DNA of 64,000 bases from Murinocardiopsis flavida (GTDB lineage Bacteria > Actinomycetota > Actinomycetes > Streptosporangiales > Streptosporangiaceae): NCBI RefSeq assembly GCF_003014485.1, contig NZ_PYGA01000011.1, positions 62,001-126,000 of the forward strand. Reading direction: 5' to 3'. Positions 53,374-62,237 of this stretch are shown in pieces (the stretch's first letter is position 1; every line of letters starts with the position of its first letter). The notes under the pieces were generated by a model. The model searched no databases and was not told the DNA's origin. It worked only from the letters and a program-made list of their open reading frames with translations. Made by a program: the position numbers and the translations under genes.

Positions 53374-53400
53374 GGCCGGCCAGGCGACGCCTGGCCGGCC
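53374..53400. terminator. Hairpin between convergent genes
   Basis: GGCCGGCCAGGC and GCCTGGCCGGCC are perfect 12-bp complements with a three-base loop, 24 bases after the membrane protein stop and 23 before the methyltransferase stop. Confidence 0.8.
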
Positions 53401-53422
53401 TCGTCATGCCGCACCCGCGCAC

Positions 53423-54031
53423 TCACCGGCGGAGCCGGCCGACATCGGGCACGAACCGCCCGGTCCGCGCCGCGTACGCCCGGTACGCCGCCCCGTGCAC
53501 CCGCAACAGGTGCGGCTCCTCCACCAAGCGGATGAGCGCCTGGTTGGCGGCGAGCACCGCGGCGAACGCGACGGCGCCGACCACGTTCGCGGTCATGAGC
53601 GCGAGACCGGCGCAGAAGACGAAGACCCCGGTGATGACGGGGTTGCGCACGATCGTGAACAGCCCCGACGTGACGAGTTCGGTGCGCTCCGCCGGGTCGA
53701 CACCAGCCCGCCACGACGCGCCCATCGCCGACTGGGCGGCGAAGGTCCCTGCGATCCCGATGACCGCGACGGCGAGTCCGCACGCCTGGACGAGCGGGCG
53801 GTAGGCGAACCCGGGCGCGTCCAGGCCCGTCGCCGCGGCCACTGGTGCGACCACACCGACGCCGAGGGCGCCCACCGCCGCCACAGCGTCGATCCGCCGC
53901 TGCACCGGGTTCTGCCGGGCGGCGGCGCGCCGATCCCCGTGGTCGCCGGTCCGCCGTGCCTGGATCCAGCCGCGGACCAGCCCTGACAGCAGCAGGAACA
54001 CAACGAACAGGACAAGCGCCGCGATCGCCAT
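53423..54031 (-). CDS. Isoprenylcysteine carboxyl methyltransferase-like membrane protein
   Basis: A 202-residue protein with about five membrane segments and the ICMT/PEMT C-terminal pattern: LVTSGLFTIVRNPVITGVFV, with RNP, and EEPHLLRVHGAAYRAYAART near the end, which together form the S-adenosylmethionine site. Bacterial homologues methylate unknown lipids or small molecules. Start ATG 54031. It stands alone between convergent and divergent neighbours. Confidence 0.82.
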   Translation of the reverse strand: MAIAALVLFVVFLLLSGLVRGWIQARRTGDHGDRRAAARQNPVQRRIDAVAAVGALGVGVVAPVAAATGLDAPGFAYRPLVQACGLAVAVIGIAGTFAAQSAMGASWRAGVDPAERTELVTSGLFTIVRNPVITGVFVFCAGLALMTANVVGAVAFAAVLAANQALIRLVEEPHLLRVHGAAYRAYAARTGRFVPDVGRLRR

Positions 54032-54294
54032 GGGACGCGCCTCCCTCGCCGGGCCGATGGGCCGGAGCCGTGCGTCTCCCCAGTATCGCCGCAGCACCCG
54101 TCCCGTCCCCTCCCTCGCCGCCCCGTACCGGACCGCCGCATACCGGGCCGTCGTGGGCCGTCCCATCCGCCGGGCCCGTCCGGTTTTGGGCCGCGACAGG
54201 TGAATTCACCGGCACAATCAAGGACGAACAGTCCGAACATTGAGCGGGCCCTCCCCCTGCGTGCGGCGCGGGCCCGTGTGGAAAGAGGAAGACC

Positions 54295-54951
54295 ATGAGT
54301 CCCCTGAACCGGACCACCTCATTGCGTGCGGCGCTGACCCTCGTCGCCGTACTCCCCCTCGCCGCCTGCGGCGGCCCCGACCTCGACCGGCTTCGGTCGG
54401 GCGCCATCCCCGAGAAGACGCAGCAGATGCCGGAGTCCGACCTGCCCGAGGAACCGGGCAGGGACGCCCCGTTCGGGGAGAAGATCGAATGGCGGGTCCT
54501 CGCGGACACCAACCGGTTCGCACGCAGCTTCGACCCGGAGTCCACGGCCGAGTGCCCCGAGGTCGACCGCACCAGGAACTCGACGATCACCTGCACGGTG
54601 ACCTACATGGACACACCGGCCGAGTGGGACGTGGCCATCAAGGGGGGCAGGTTCGTCAGCTCCTACAAGCTGAAGCCGAAGGGGCGCCAAGTCGTCCGCG
54701 ACATCGTGGAGGACGAGCTCCGGCTGGAGGTGGACTCCGAGACCGTGCGCTGCGACATGGACCCTGTGCACGTGATCGACCCGGACGGCGATAAGCAGAC
54801 CACCTGCGAGTGGGGCCGCGCCGACGACAGCTGGAAGACCGACGAGCGCGAGGGCGTCGTCAGCATCGGCTCGTACTCCTACCTCAACGGGGTCAAGGGC
54901 GACGTGTTCACGTTCGCCGACGCCGACGAGGGATCGTCCGACGCGAAGTAG
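54295..54951 (+). CDS. DUF4333-like lipoprotein
   Basis: A 218-residue secreted lipoprotein: RTTSLRAALTLVAVLPLAAC has a strong lipobox LAAC with cysteine 25. The body shows two related halves, each with a pair of cysteines (ECPEVDRTRNSTITCTVTY and VRCDMDPVHV...TTCEWG), resembling tandem DUF4333-type domains, a fold frequent in actinobacterial lipoproteins. GGAAGACC precedes ATG 54295. The role is unknown. A hairpin terminator lies 130 bases downstream. Confidence 0.75.
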   Translation: MSPLNRTTSLRAALTLVAVLPLAACGGPDLDRLRSGAIPEKTQQMPESDLPEEPGRDAPFGEKIEWRVLADTNRFARSFDPESTAECPEVDRTRNSTITCTVTYMDTPAEWDVAIKGGRFVSSYKLKPKGRQVVRDIVEDELRLEVDSETVRCDMDPVHVIDPDGDKQTTCEWGRADDSWKTDEREGVVSIGSYSYLNGVKGDVFTFADADEGSSDAK

Positions 54952-55084
54952 TCACTCCCGGGCGCGGCGGGCGTCGGCCGATCAGGGCCGGTCCGCCCGC
55001 GGCCGCGGCACGTAGCCGGAGGGCCCACGCTCCTGCCGCAGGGGCCGGTCCGCGCAGCCGCGGCGGCACGCCGACGGCACAAAC

Positions 55085-55114
55085 GCGCCGCCCCCCACGT
55101 GTGGGGGGCGGCGC
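55085..55114. terminator. Hairpin between lipoprotein and YCII genes
   Basis: GCGCCGCCCCCCAC and GTGGGGGGCGGCGC are perfect 14-bp complements around GT. It can serve both convergent genes. Confidence 0.8.
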
Positions 55115-55182
55115 TCGGCGCACCCCTCGACAGGTCACCGAGTCCGCGGTTCACCGCCCGGCAGGTCGCCAGGTCCGCGGCG

Positions 55183-55527
55183 CTACCCCTCCCAGATCGG
55201 CCTGACCTCGATGGTCTCGCCCGTGGGCCACGACTCCGCCGCGCGGATCGCCTCGGCGCGGTCGGCGACCTCGACAAGGACGAACCCGCCGAGCGTCTCC
55301 TCCCCCGGGGCGAACGGCCCCTCAGTGACGGTCGTCCGGCCCGCCGCGTCCGAGCGGACCGTGACGGGCCCCACCGACTCCGTCTCGAACGCCTCCCCGC
55401 CGACCAGCGTCCCCGCCTCGGCCTGGTCGCGCATCCACCCCTCGATACGCTTGCGGTGGCGCTCCCTGTCCTCCCGGATACTCCTCCGAGACGCAGGGGA
55501 CTCCATGCTCACCAACGCGAACCGCAC
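55183..55527 (-). CDS. YCII-related domain protein
   Basis: A 114-residue protein beginning at GTG 55527 behind GGAGG. RFALVSMESPASRRSIRED, then TVTEGPFAPGEETLGGFVLV and DRAEAIRAAESWPTGETIEV match the YCII/DGPF family, with the EGPF form of the signature. Such proteins often partner ECF sigma factors or act as small enzymes of unknown substrate; no sigma factor is next to it here. Confidence 0.88.
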   Translation of the reverse strand: MRFALVSMESPASRRSIREDRERHRKRIEGWMRDQAEAGTLVGGEAFETESVGPVTVRSDAAGRTTVTEGPFAPGEETLGGFVLVEVADRAEAIRAAESWPTGETIEVRPIWEG

Positions 55528-55743
55528 GTCCGCACCTCCGATCGATCGCACATCCGACTTTCCGTACCAGAGTGGCGCCCACCGGCTCCGGTGTATTGAA
55601 GGAACACGACACCACCCCAGGGCCACGGCCCGGCCAAGTCCGCGACCCGCCCAGGTCCGGGGCGCCCGACCCGGTTGGGTAGCGTTCAGCAGCGAAGGGT
55701 GTCGCAGCACCGTTCTCCGATCCCCCGTGGAAGGGCCAAGCCG

Positions 55744-57444
55744 ATGAACGAAGCCGATCCCCTACACGACTCCGACCCGGCGGCGCTCGGCCGGTACACC
55801 GTCCTGGGCCGCCTGGGCGAGGGCGGCCAGGGCACGGTCTACATGGGCGAGGGCCCCGACGGCGACCGGGTGGCGATCAAGACCCTCAACGGCCAGGCCG
55901 TGGACTCCCCCGCCATGCGGCAGCGCTTCGTCCGCGAGGCCGACGCGGCACGCCAGGTGGCGTCGTTCTGCACGGCAGCGGTGCTGGCCGCCGACTTCGA
56001 CGCCCACCCGCCCTACATCGTCAGCGAGTTCGTCGAAGGCCCGTCGCTGAAGCAGCGGGTGGAGAGCGAAGGGCCCCTCGCCCCCGGCGACCTGAACCGG
56101 CTGGCGGTCGCCATCGCCAACGCGCTGGTGGCGATCCACGAGGCGGGGATCGTGCACCGCGACCTCAAGCCCGCGAACGTGCTGCTGGGCCCGGGCGGTG
56201 CCCGGGTCATCGACTTCGGGATCGCCCAGGACACCCGGGGTGTGGGCACCCTGACGAACTCCTCGATCGGCACACCGGCGTTCATGGCCCCCGAACAGAT
56301 CGAGGGCCGGTCGCTGTCCCCTGCGGCGGACGTGTTCGCGTGGGGCGCGGTGATGGCCTTCGCCGCCACCGGGGTCTCCCCGTTCCAGGGCCCGTCGATC
56401 CCCACGATCCTGCACCAGGTCCTCAGCGTCGAGCCCGATGTGAGCGGGGTACCGGAGCCGCTGCGCGGACCGGTCATCGCCGCCCTGGCCAAGGACCCCG
56501 CCGCGCGCCCGTCATCGGTCGACCTGCTCATGGGGCTGCTCGGCCGCAAGGAGCGCCCCGCCGGGCACGACGCGGTGACCGCCGTCCTGCGCGAATCCGC
56601 GGGGGCGGGAACGGCCGGGGCAGCGGCGGTCGCGGGAGCCACCGCGGCCGCGGGCACCACCGCGGGTACGGGGACCACCGCGGCCGCGAGTGCCGCCGAC
56701 GCGCCGACGGTCGCGGGCGCCTCGCCGCACGGGCCACCGGGTCCCGGCCCTGGCCCCGTTCCCGGCTCCGGCTCCGGCTCCGGCTCCAACACCGACCCCA
56801 CCCTGAACGCGACCGCGCTCACCGGTCAGCACGCGTCGGGTCCGAACGGCCCTGGAGCCAACGGCTCGGCGCCGCCCGGGGCGCCTGCCCCGCGCAAGCG
56901 CTCCGCCGCCCTGGTGGTCGGCGGGATCGCAGTCGTCCTCATCCTCATCCTGACCGGACTCGCTGCCTACGCCATCGGCCGGCAGGGCGGCCCCGGCGGC
57001 CCGGACGCCGACGCCTCTCCCACCCCGTCGAAATCGGCGCCCCCGACAGTCGACCGGCAGAAGGCCGCCGAGCACACCGGCGCCGCGGTCCCGAAATTCA
57101 CCGAGGACTTCTCCGGCGAGTGGGAGGGCGCCGTCGCCGGGCGGATCTACACGCTCGACGTCGACCAGGGCGAGCGCACCGCGGACCTCAGCGACGACGG
57201 CGACGACAGCTGCTCCTACGACTTCGAGATCCGCGAGGCAGTCGTCCAGCAGGGCGAACGCCGCTACTTCACCAGTGCCGAAGGCGACGAGGACGAGTGC
57301 CCCGGTTCGTCCGCTGTCATCTCCCTGAACAGGAAGAAGCAGATGAGCGTCGAGGTATACCGGACACCGTCGGCGAAGCAGGGCCAGCGCGGCGGGCAGC
57401 AGCCGGCCGTGAAGGTCCCCGCGTTGGACCCCGTGGAGGAGTGA
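55744..57444 (+). CDS. Transmembrane Ser/Thr protein kinase
   Basis: A 566-residue PknB-type kinase. The kinase domain (18-280) has the glycine loop LGRLGEGGQGTVY, K46, HRDLKPANV (138-146), DFG (157-159) and GTPAFMAPEQ, so it should be active. An Ala/Gly/Thr/Ser/Pro-rich linker (about 290-380) leads to one membrane segment (AALVVGGIAVVLILILTGLA) and an extracytoplasmic domain of about 130 residues, TEDFSGEWEGAVAGRIYTL with two cysteines (DDSCSYD, EDECPGS). The external part is not a PASTA repeat and its ligand is unknown. No gene is obviously linked. Confidence 0.92.
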   Translation: MNEADPLHDSDPAALGRYTVLGRLGEGGQGTVYMGEGPDGDRVAIKTLNGQAVDSPAMRQRFVREADAARQVASFCTAAVLAADFDAHPPYIVSEFVEGPSLKQRVESEGPLAPGDLNRLAVAIANALVAIHEAGIVHRDLKPANVLLGPGGARVIDFGIAQDTRGVGTLTNSSIGTPAFMAPEQIEGRSLSPAADVFAWGAVMAFAATGVSPFQGPSIPTILHQVLSVEPDVSGVPEPLRGPVIAALAKDPAARPSSVDLLMGLLGRKERPAGHDAVTAVLRESAGAGTAGAAAVAGATAAAGTTAGTGTTAAASAADAPTVAGASPHGPPGPGPGPVPGSGSGSGSNTDPTLNATALTGQHASGPNGPGANGSAPPGAPAPRKRSAALVVGGIAVVLILILTGLAAYAIGRQGGPGGPDADASPTPSKSAPPTVDRQKAAEHTGAAVPKFTEDFSGEWEGAVAGRIYTLDVDQGERTADLSDDGDDSCSYDFEIREAVVQQGERRYFTSAEGDEDECPGSSAVISLNRKKQMSVEVYRTPSAKQGQRGGQQPAVKVPALDPVEE

Positions 57445-57550
57445 CGGCTAAGGAGTGACGGTTGGCGCGCCGCGCCGCGCCGCCCGTCCGCCGATCCGGA
57501 AGAGCATGTTCACCGCCCCGGACGAGCCCGGCCGCCGACCCGGAGGAGCG

Positions 57551-57569
57551 TGTTCGCTCTCAGCGAACA
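57551..57569. terminator. Short hairpin overlapping the TetR stop codon
   Basis: TGTTCGCT-CTC-AGCGAACA is a perfect 8-bp inverted repeat covering the TetR stop, between convergent genes. Confidence 0.45.
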
Positions 57570-58171
57570 GGGGAGCGGGCGGCGCCGACCGCCGCGTCGA
57601 GCATCACGGCCCACTGGCGCACCACGCGCTCACGCCGGGGCCCATCATCGGTGAGCAGACCCGCAAGGCCCAGGCCGCGCGCCAAGTCCAGGCACGCTTG
57701 AACGGATTCGCGGACGCCGGGCGCGCCCTCGTCCACGCCCAGCAGTTCCACCGCCGCCCGGTGTGCCTGGCGGCCGACGTCCTCCTCCAGCGGGAGCACT
57801 TGCGCGCGCAGCGCCGGGGCGTTCGCCGCCGCGGCCCACAACTGGACACCGGCCGCGAACTCCGCGCCCGTGTAGGCGTCGACCAGCATGGCCACGACAG
57901 CCTCGGTACGTTCACGGCCCGTTGGCAGCCCTGCGGCGTGCCGCCGCATCTCACCGACCCTCGCGGCACCCGCGTGCCGTAGCGCGGCGACGAACAGGTC
58001 CTCCCTGGTGCGGAAGTGGTGCTGTGCCGCCCCCCGCGACACACCCGCCCGCGCGGCGACCAACGCCACTGTGCTGCCGGACCAGCCGACCTCCGCGAGG
58101 CACAGGATCGCGGCGTCGAGCAGCCGCCGCCGTGTGGCACGGCTACGCTCCTGGCGCGGTTCCATCGACAC
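57560..58171 (-). CDS. TetR family regulator of the acyl-CoA operon
   Basis: A 203-residue TetR protein from GTG 58171 (ATG 58165 is an alternative). The DNA-binding domain reads RSRATRRRLLDAAILCLAEV, VALVAARAGVSRGAAQHHFR. The C-terminal domain is of the usual helical kind. It lies 101 bases downstream of the acyl-CoA dehydrogenase gene on the same strand, the last gene of the AtuA/carboxylase operon; it probably represses that operon and responds to an acyl-CoA, by analogy with FadR/LiuR-like regulators of TetR type. Confidence 0.9.
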   Translation of the reverse strand: MSMEPRQERSRATRRRLLDAAILCLAEVGWSGSTVALVAARAGVSRGAAQHHFRTREDLFVAALRHAGAARVGEMRRHAAGLPTGRERTEAVVAMLVDAYTGAEFAAGVQLWAAAANAPALRAQVLPLEEDVGRQAHRAAVELLGVDEGAPGVRESVQACLDLARGLGLAGLLTDDGPRRERVVRQWAVMLDAAVGAARSPVR

Positions 58172-58272
58172 CCTCCCCGGCTCCTTTCCCCGGCCCGTTT
58201 CTGTCGGCTCCTTTGCATTGCTCCCCGTCCCCCAGGCCCGCGCCCCCGCGTCCCCGCGCCCCGCCCCGCCCG

Positions 58273-59451
58273 TCAGTAGGACTTCGGCAGGCCGAGTGAA
58301 TGCTGCGCGACGAAGTTCAGCACCATCTCCCGGCTGACGGGCGCGATACGGCCGAGGCGCGCGGTCACGATGGCCGCCCCCAGCCCGAACTCCGAAGCGA
58401 ACCCATTGCCGCCGAGCGTCTGGACGGCCTGGTCCACCGCCCGGACGTTCGCCTCCGCGGCCGCGTACTTCGCCATGTTCGCGGCTTCACCCGCGTCGAC
58501 CGACGCCGCCCGCACGGTCGCCGCGTCAGCGGAGTCGTACAGGAACGCCGCCTTCCCTGTCATCAGCCGGGCCAGTTCCACCTCGACCTTGATCTGCGCG
58601 AGCGGGTGCGCCAACCCCTGGTGGGCGCCGATCGGCACCCCCCACACCTCGCGCTGGCCCGCGTACTCGACGGCTCGATCGAGGGCGAACCGGGCCGATC
58701 CGGAGCTCAGCGCCGCGGCCATGATGCGCTCGGGGTTCAGCCCGGCGAACAGTTGCAGCATGCCCGACTCCGGTTCGCCGACGAGGCTGTCGGACGGCAG
58801 CCGCACGTCGTCGAAGAACAACCCGAACTGGTGGTCCGGGCTGACCAGGTCCATCGGGATCCGCTGCGCCTCGAACCCCGGGGTGCCGGTGGGGACGACG
58901 AACAGCGCGGGCCGCAGCCGTCCGCTGCCGGCGTCCTCGGTGCGCGCCACGACGAGCACGGCGTCAGCGACATCAACACCCGAGATGAAGGTCTTGCGCC
59001 CGCTGAGCACCCAGCCGTCGCCGTCGGGGCGCGCGGTGGTCGTGATGTTGTGCGCGTTGGAACCGGCGTCGGGCTCGGTGATGGCGAAGGCGAAGATCTG
59101 CCGTCCGGAGGCGATGCCCGGCAGCCAGCGGCGCTGCTGCTCAGGCGTCCCGAACCGGGAGAGCACCGTCCCGCAGATCGCCGGCGAGACCACCGCCATC
59201 AGCGTGGGGCAGCCGGCGGCGCTCAACTCCTCCAGGACGGCGGCGAGATCGCCGATCCCGCCGCCGCCACCGCCGTACTCCTCCGGCAGGTTCACCCCGA
59301 GGTACCCGAGCTCGCCCGCCTCGGTCCACAGCTCGCTCAGGTACTTGCCGGAGCGGGCCTTCTCCCGGTAATACGCGGGGCCGTATCGGGCCGCGAGGGA
59401 GCTGACGGCCGCGCGCAGCGCCTGCCGCTCGTCCGATTCGACGAAACTCAT
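58273..59451 (-). CDS. Acyl-CoA dehydrogenase
   Basis: A 392-residue classical acyl-CoA dehydrogenase. LGYLGVNLPEEYGGGGGG, FAITEPDAGSNAHNITTTAR, GRKTFISGVDVADAVLVVAR (20 residues at most shown) and VQTLGGNGFASEFGLG are family motifs. The usual catalytic glutamate region near the C-terminus is AIVTARLGRIAPVSREMVLN. Its ATG overlaps the biotin carboxylase stop (ATGA), so it is translationally coupled. In this operon it would act on a branched or terpenoid acyl-CoA ahead of the carboxylase, as in citronellyl-CoA or isovaleryl-CoA pathways (inference). Confidence 0.93.
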   Translation of the reverse strand: MSFVESDERQALRAAVSSLAARYGPAYYREKARSGKYLSELWTEAGELGYLGVNLPEEYGGGGGGIGDLAAVLEELSAAGCPTLMAVVSPAICGTVLSRFGTPEQQRRWLPGIASGRQIFAFAITEPDAGSNAHNITTTARPDGDGWVLSGRKTFISGVDVADAVLVVARTEDAGSGRLRPALFVVPTGTPGFEAQRIPMDLVSPDHQFGLFFDDVRLPSDSLVGEPESGMLQLFAGLNPERIMAAALSSGSARFALDRAVEYAGQREVWGVPIGAHQGLAHPLAQIKVEVELARLMTGKAAFLYDSADAATVRAASVDAGEAANMAKYAAAEANVRAVDQAVQTLGGNGFASEFGLGAAIVTARLGRIAPVSREMVLNFVAQHSLGLPKSY

Positions 59452-62000
59452 GTGGTCGTCCTCTCCGCAGGGGCGGCCGGTCGGTCCTGGGTCGGTGCTT
59501 TCGCGGCGTCCGAATCGAGGTCGGACCCGGGTGCGGAGACAGAATCGGGATCAGGGCCGGTATCCGCCCCGGCCGCCGTGTGCGCTCCCCCGCCGGTTCC
59601 GCCGACCGCATCGCCACGAGTCGCCGCTTCCGCGTCGGGGACCACTTCCGCATCGGGGACCACCTCCGCGAGGACGTCGCCCGTGCCGACCTGGTCGCCG
59701 GGGCGCACCCGGACGCCCGCCACGGTTCCGGCGAACGGTGCGGCCAGCTCGTGCTCCATCTTCATCGCCTCCACTGTGAGAAGCAGCTGTCCCGCGCCCA
59801 CGCGGTCGCCGTCGCTTGCCGCGACACGTCGGACCGTCCCCGGCAGCCGCGCGACCAGCCGCCCCGGGTCCGTCGCCGCGGTGGGTTCGGGGAACCTGCT
59901 GAGGGGGACCAGCGCCACCGCCCCGAGCGGCGAGTCGACGCAGACCAACCCGTCGTAGCGGGCCACGTCGAACACCCGGCGCACCCCGCCGACGTCCAGG
60001 GTCACCTGGTCGGGCGCGACGGCCACGACCGCGACTCCGTCGACCCCCACCGCAACGATCCCGGGGCGGCTGTGGCGGTACCCGACCTCGATCACGTCGC
60101 CGGGGTCGTGGTCGGGGCGCGTTGTCCTTGCGGCGTCGAGGTGGCGGCGCAGATGCGGCTGCGACGGGAGGTTGCGCCACCCCGCGGGCAGCGAACCCAG
60201 CACCTGCGCGGCCGACCGGTGGTGCGCCGCGTCGGCGAGGGCCGCGGCGAGCGCGGACAGCCGCCGCACCACGTCGTCGGCGCGGGGTTCCGCGAGGTCG
60301 GGATGCGCGGCGAGGAAGCCGGTGTGCACGGCTCCCCTGCCGAACTCGGGGTGGCGCAGCACGTTGACCACCAGGTCGCGGTCGGTGACCGGACCGTGGA
60401 TGCGGGCGCCGCTCAGCGCCGCTGCCAGCCTGCGGAGCGCGTCGGCGCGGTTCGGCGCCCACGCGACGACCTTGGCGAGCATGGCGTCGTAGCGCACACC
60501 GACCCGCGAACCGCCGACGACTCCGCTGTCCACCCGGATCCCGCCGCCGACCGGGGCCGCGAACTCCACGGCCCCGCCGACCTCGAACCGGTGGACCGTG
60601 CCCGGCTGCGGCTCCCACCCGCGGCGGGGGTCCTCGGCGTACACCCGCGCCTCGATCGCGTGCCCGCGCGGCTCCGGCGGCCCACCCACGAGCGGCTCAC
60701 CCTCGGCGATCCGGAGCTGCCACTCGACCAGGTCGAGACCTGTGACGCACTCGGTCACCGGATGCTCGACCTGGAGGCGCGTGTTCATCTCCAGGAAAGC
60801 GAACCGCCCCGTTGCGGATGATGCGCCCGTCCACAGGTAAGGGTCCTGTGGCGGCGGGGAAAGGTCGCGAGCGGCTTTGCTTAAAGCAAGGGGTCCCCCT
60901 GCGGGCCCACCGTCGTCATGCCCTGCCGCAGCTCCGGAAACCCTGGCGGCGCGCTCCCCTTCGGTCCCGCTGTCCGCGCGTCCCGCTCCCTCGCGTCCCT
61001 CGTCCGCGTGGCCCTCTACCTCGTGTCCGTCCCCGCCGACCCTCGCGCCCGCCTCAGTACCCGGCTCTGTCTCTGCCGCTGCCGCTGCACCTGCCTCTGA
61101 ATCTGCCGCTGCACCTGATCCTGCGCCCGTCCCCGAACTCGCCCTCACACCCGCACCCGCACCCGCACCCACACCCGCACCCGCACCCGCCGCGACGATG
61201 AACTCCACGGTCCCTGCGCCGACATAACCGCAGGCCCGTGCCGCGTCCACGGCGGCCCGCCGCAGGTCCGTGCGCAGGCCCGTGCCGATCCCCGGCGCGG
61301 GGGTCTCCTCGATGATCTTCTGGTGCCTCCGCTGGACGGAGCAGTCGCGTTCGCCCAGGGCCCACACCGTGCCGTGCGCGTCGGCGAGCACCTGCACCTC
61401 GATGTGCCGCGCGGGGTCGAGGTAGGGCTCGCAGAACACCTCCGGGTCGCCGAACGCCGCGGCGGCCTCGGTGCGCGCCGACGCCACCGCCTCGGGCAGT
61501 TCCGCCAGGTCGCGGACCACCCGCATACCGCGCCCGCCACCGCCCTTCGCCGCCTTGACGAGCACGGGCAGGTCGGCGGCCGTGACGGAGCCGGGATCGA
61601 CGCCACTCAGCACGGGCACCCCAGCGTCGCCCATCAGCCGCTTCGCCGCACCCTTGTCGCCCATGGCGGCGATCGCGTCGGGCGGCGGCCCGACCCAGGT
61701 CAGGCCCGCGGCGATCACGTCGGCCGCGAACCCGGGGTCTTCGGACAGGAACCCGTACCCGGGGTGGACGGCGTCGGCGCCGGATGCGCGCGCGGCGTCG
61801 ATGAGCGCCGCGGAGTCGAGGTAGGTCGAGTCGAGTGTGGTCCCGGGCAGGACGACGACGCTGTCGGCTGCCGCGGCATGCGGTTCACCGGTCTCCTCGG
61901 GCGTGCACACCGCGACGGTGGCGATGCCGAGCCTGCGGCAGGTCGCGAAGATCCGCCGGGCGATCTCGCCCCGGTTGGCGACCATCAGTGTGGAGATCAT
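59448..62000 (-). CDS. Acyl-CoA carboxylase biotin carboxylase/BCCP subunit with large low-complexity insertion
   Basis: An 850-residue alpha subunit. Biotin carboxylase domain: MVANRGEIARRIF, KAAKGGGGRGMR (155-160), ERDCSVQRRHQKIIEE (217-232), EMNTRLQVEHPVTE (404-417). The C-terminal biotinyl domain has VEAMKMEH with K747. Between GTVEFIVA (263-270) and GRFAFLEMN (398-406), where only a few residues are usual, lie about 126 residues of Ala/Gly/Glu/Asp-rich sequence (60813-61190). The insertion contains one TTA leucine codon (residue 373, 60882-60884), rare in this genome type. Normal homologues are 650-700 residues. GGAGG precedes ATG 62000. It carboxylates an acyl-CoA together with the beta subunit at 62238. 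Confidence 0.93.
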   Translation of the reverse strand: MISTLMVANRGEIARRIFATCRRLGIATVAVCTPEETGEPHAAAADSVVVLPGTTLDSTYLDSAALIDAARASGADAVHPGYGFLSEDPGFAADVIAAGLTWVGPPPDAIAAMGDKGAAKRLMGDAGVPVLSGVDPGSVTAADLPVLVKAAKGGGGRGMRVVRDLAELPEAVASARTEAAAAFGDPEVFCEPYLDPARHIEVQVLADAHGTVWALGERDCSVQRRHQKIIEETPAPGIGTGLRTDLRRAAVDAARACGYVGAGTVEFIVAAGAGAGVGAGAGAGVRASSGTGAGSGAAADSEAGAAAAAETEPGTEAGARVGGDGHEVEGHADEGREGAGRADSGTEGERAARVSGAAAGHDDGGPAGGPLALSKAARDLSPPPQDPYLWTGASSATGRFAFLEMNTRLQVEHPVTECVTGLDLVEWQLRIAEGEPLVGGPPEPRGHAIEARVYAEDPRRGWEPQPGTVHRFEVGGAVEFAAPVGGGIRVDSGVVGGSRVGVRYDAMLAKVVAWAPNRADALRRLAAALSGARIHGPVTDRDLVVNVLRHPEFGRGAVHTGFLAAHPDLAEPRADDVVRRLSALAAALADAAHHRSAAQVLGSLPAGWRNLPSQPHLRRHLDAARTTRPDHDPGDVIEVGYRHSRPGIVAVGVDGVAVVAVAPDQVTLDVGGVRRVFDVARYDGLVCVDSPLGAVALVPLSRFPEPTAATDPGRLVARLPGTVRRVAASDGDRVGAGQLLLTVEAMKMEHELAAPFAGTVAGVRVRPGDQVGTGDVLAEVVPDAEVVPDAEAATRGDAVGGTGGGAHTAAGADTGPDPDSVSAPGSDLDSDAAKAPTQDRPAAPAERTTT

Positions 62001-62237
62001 CGCGCCTGTGCCTCCGCCTCTCACGTCGCGACCCGCCAGTGCCGCCGGTGCAGCCGGTGCAGCAGGTCCCGGTGCGCCGACCCGAGCACGGAACCGTCCA
62101 CCGTGTCGACCACCGGCTCCGGCCCCGGCTCCCACCCCACTCCCGGTTCCACTGAGTCCAGACCCGCCACCGCCCTCACCACCAGCCGTCCGGTACCGCT
62201 GCCTCCGAACCCACCACCGCCCCCATCACGCTCCCCC

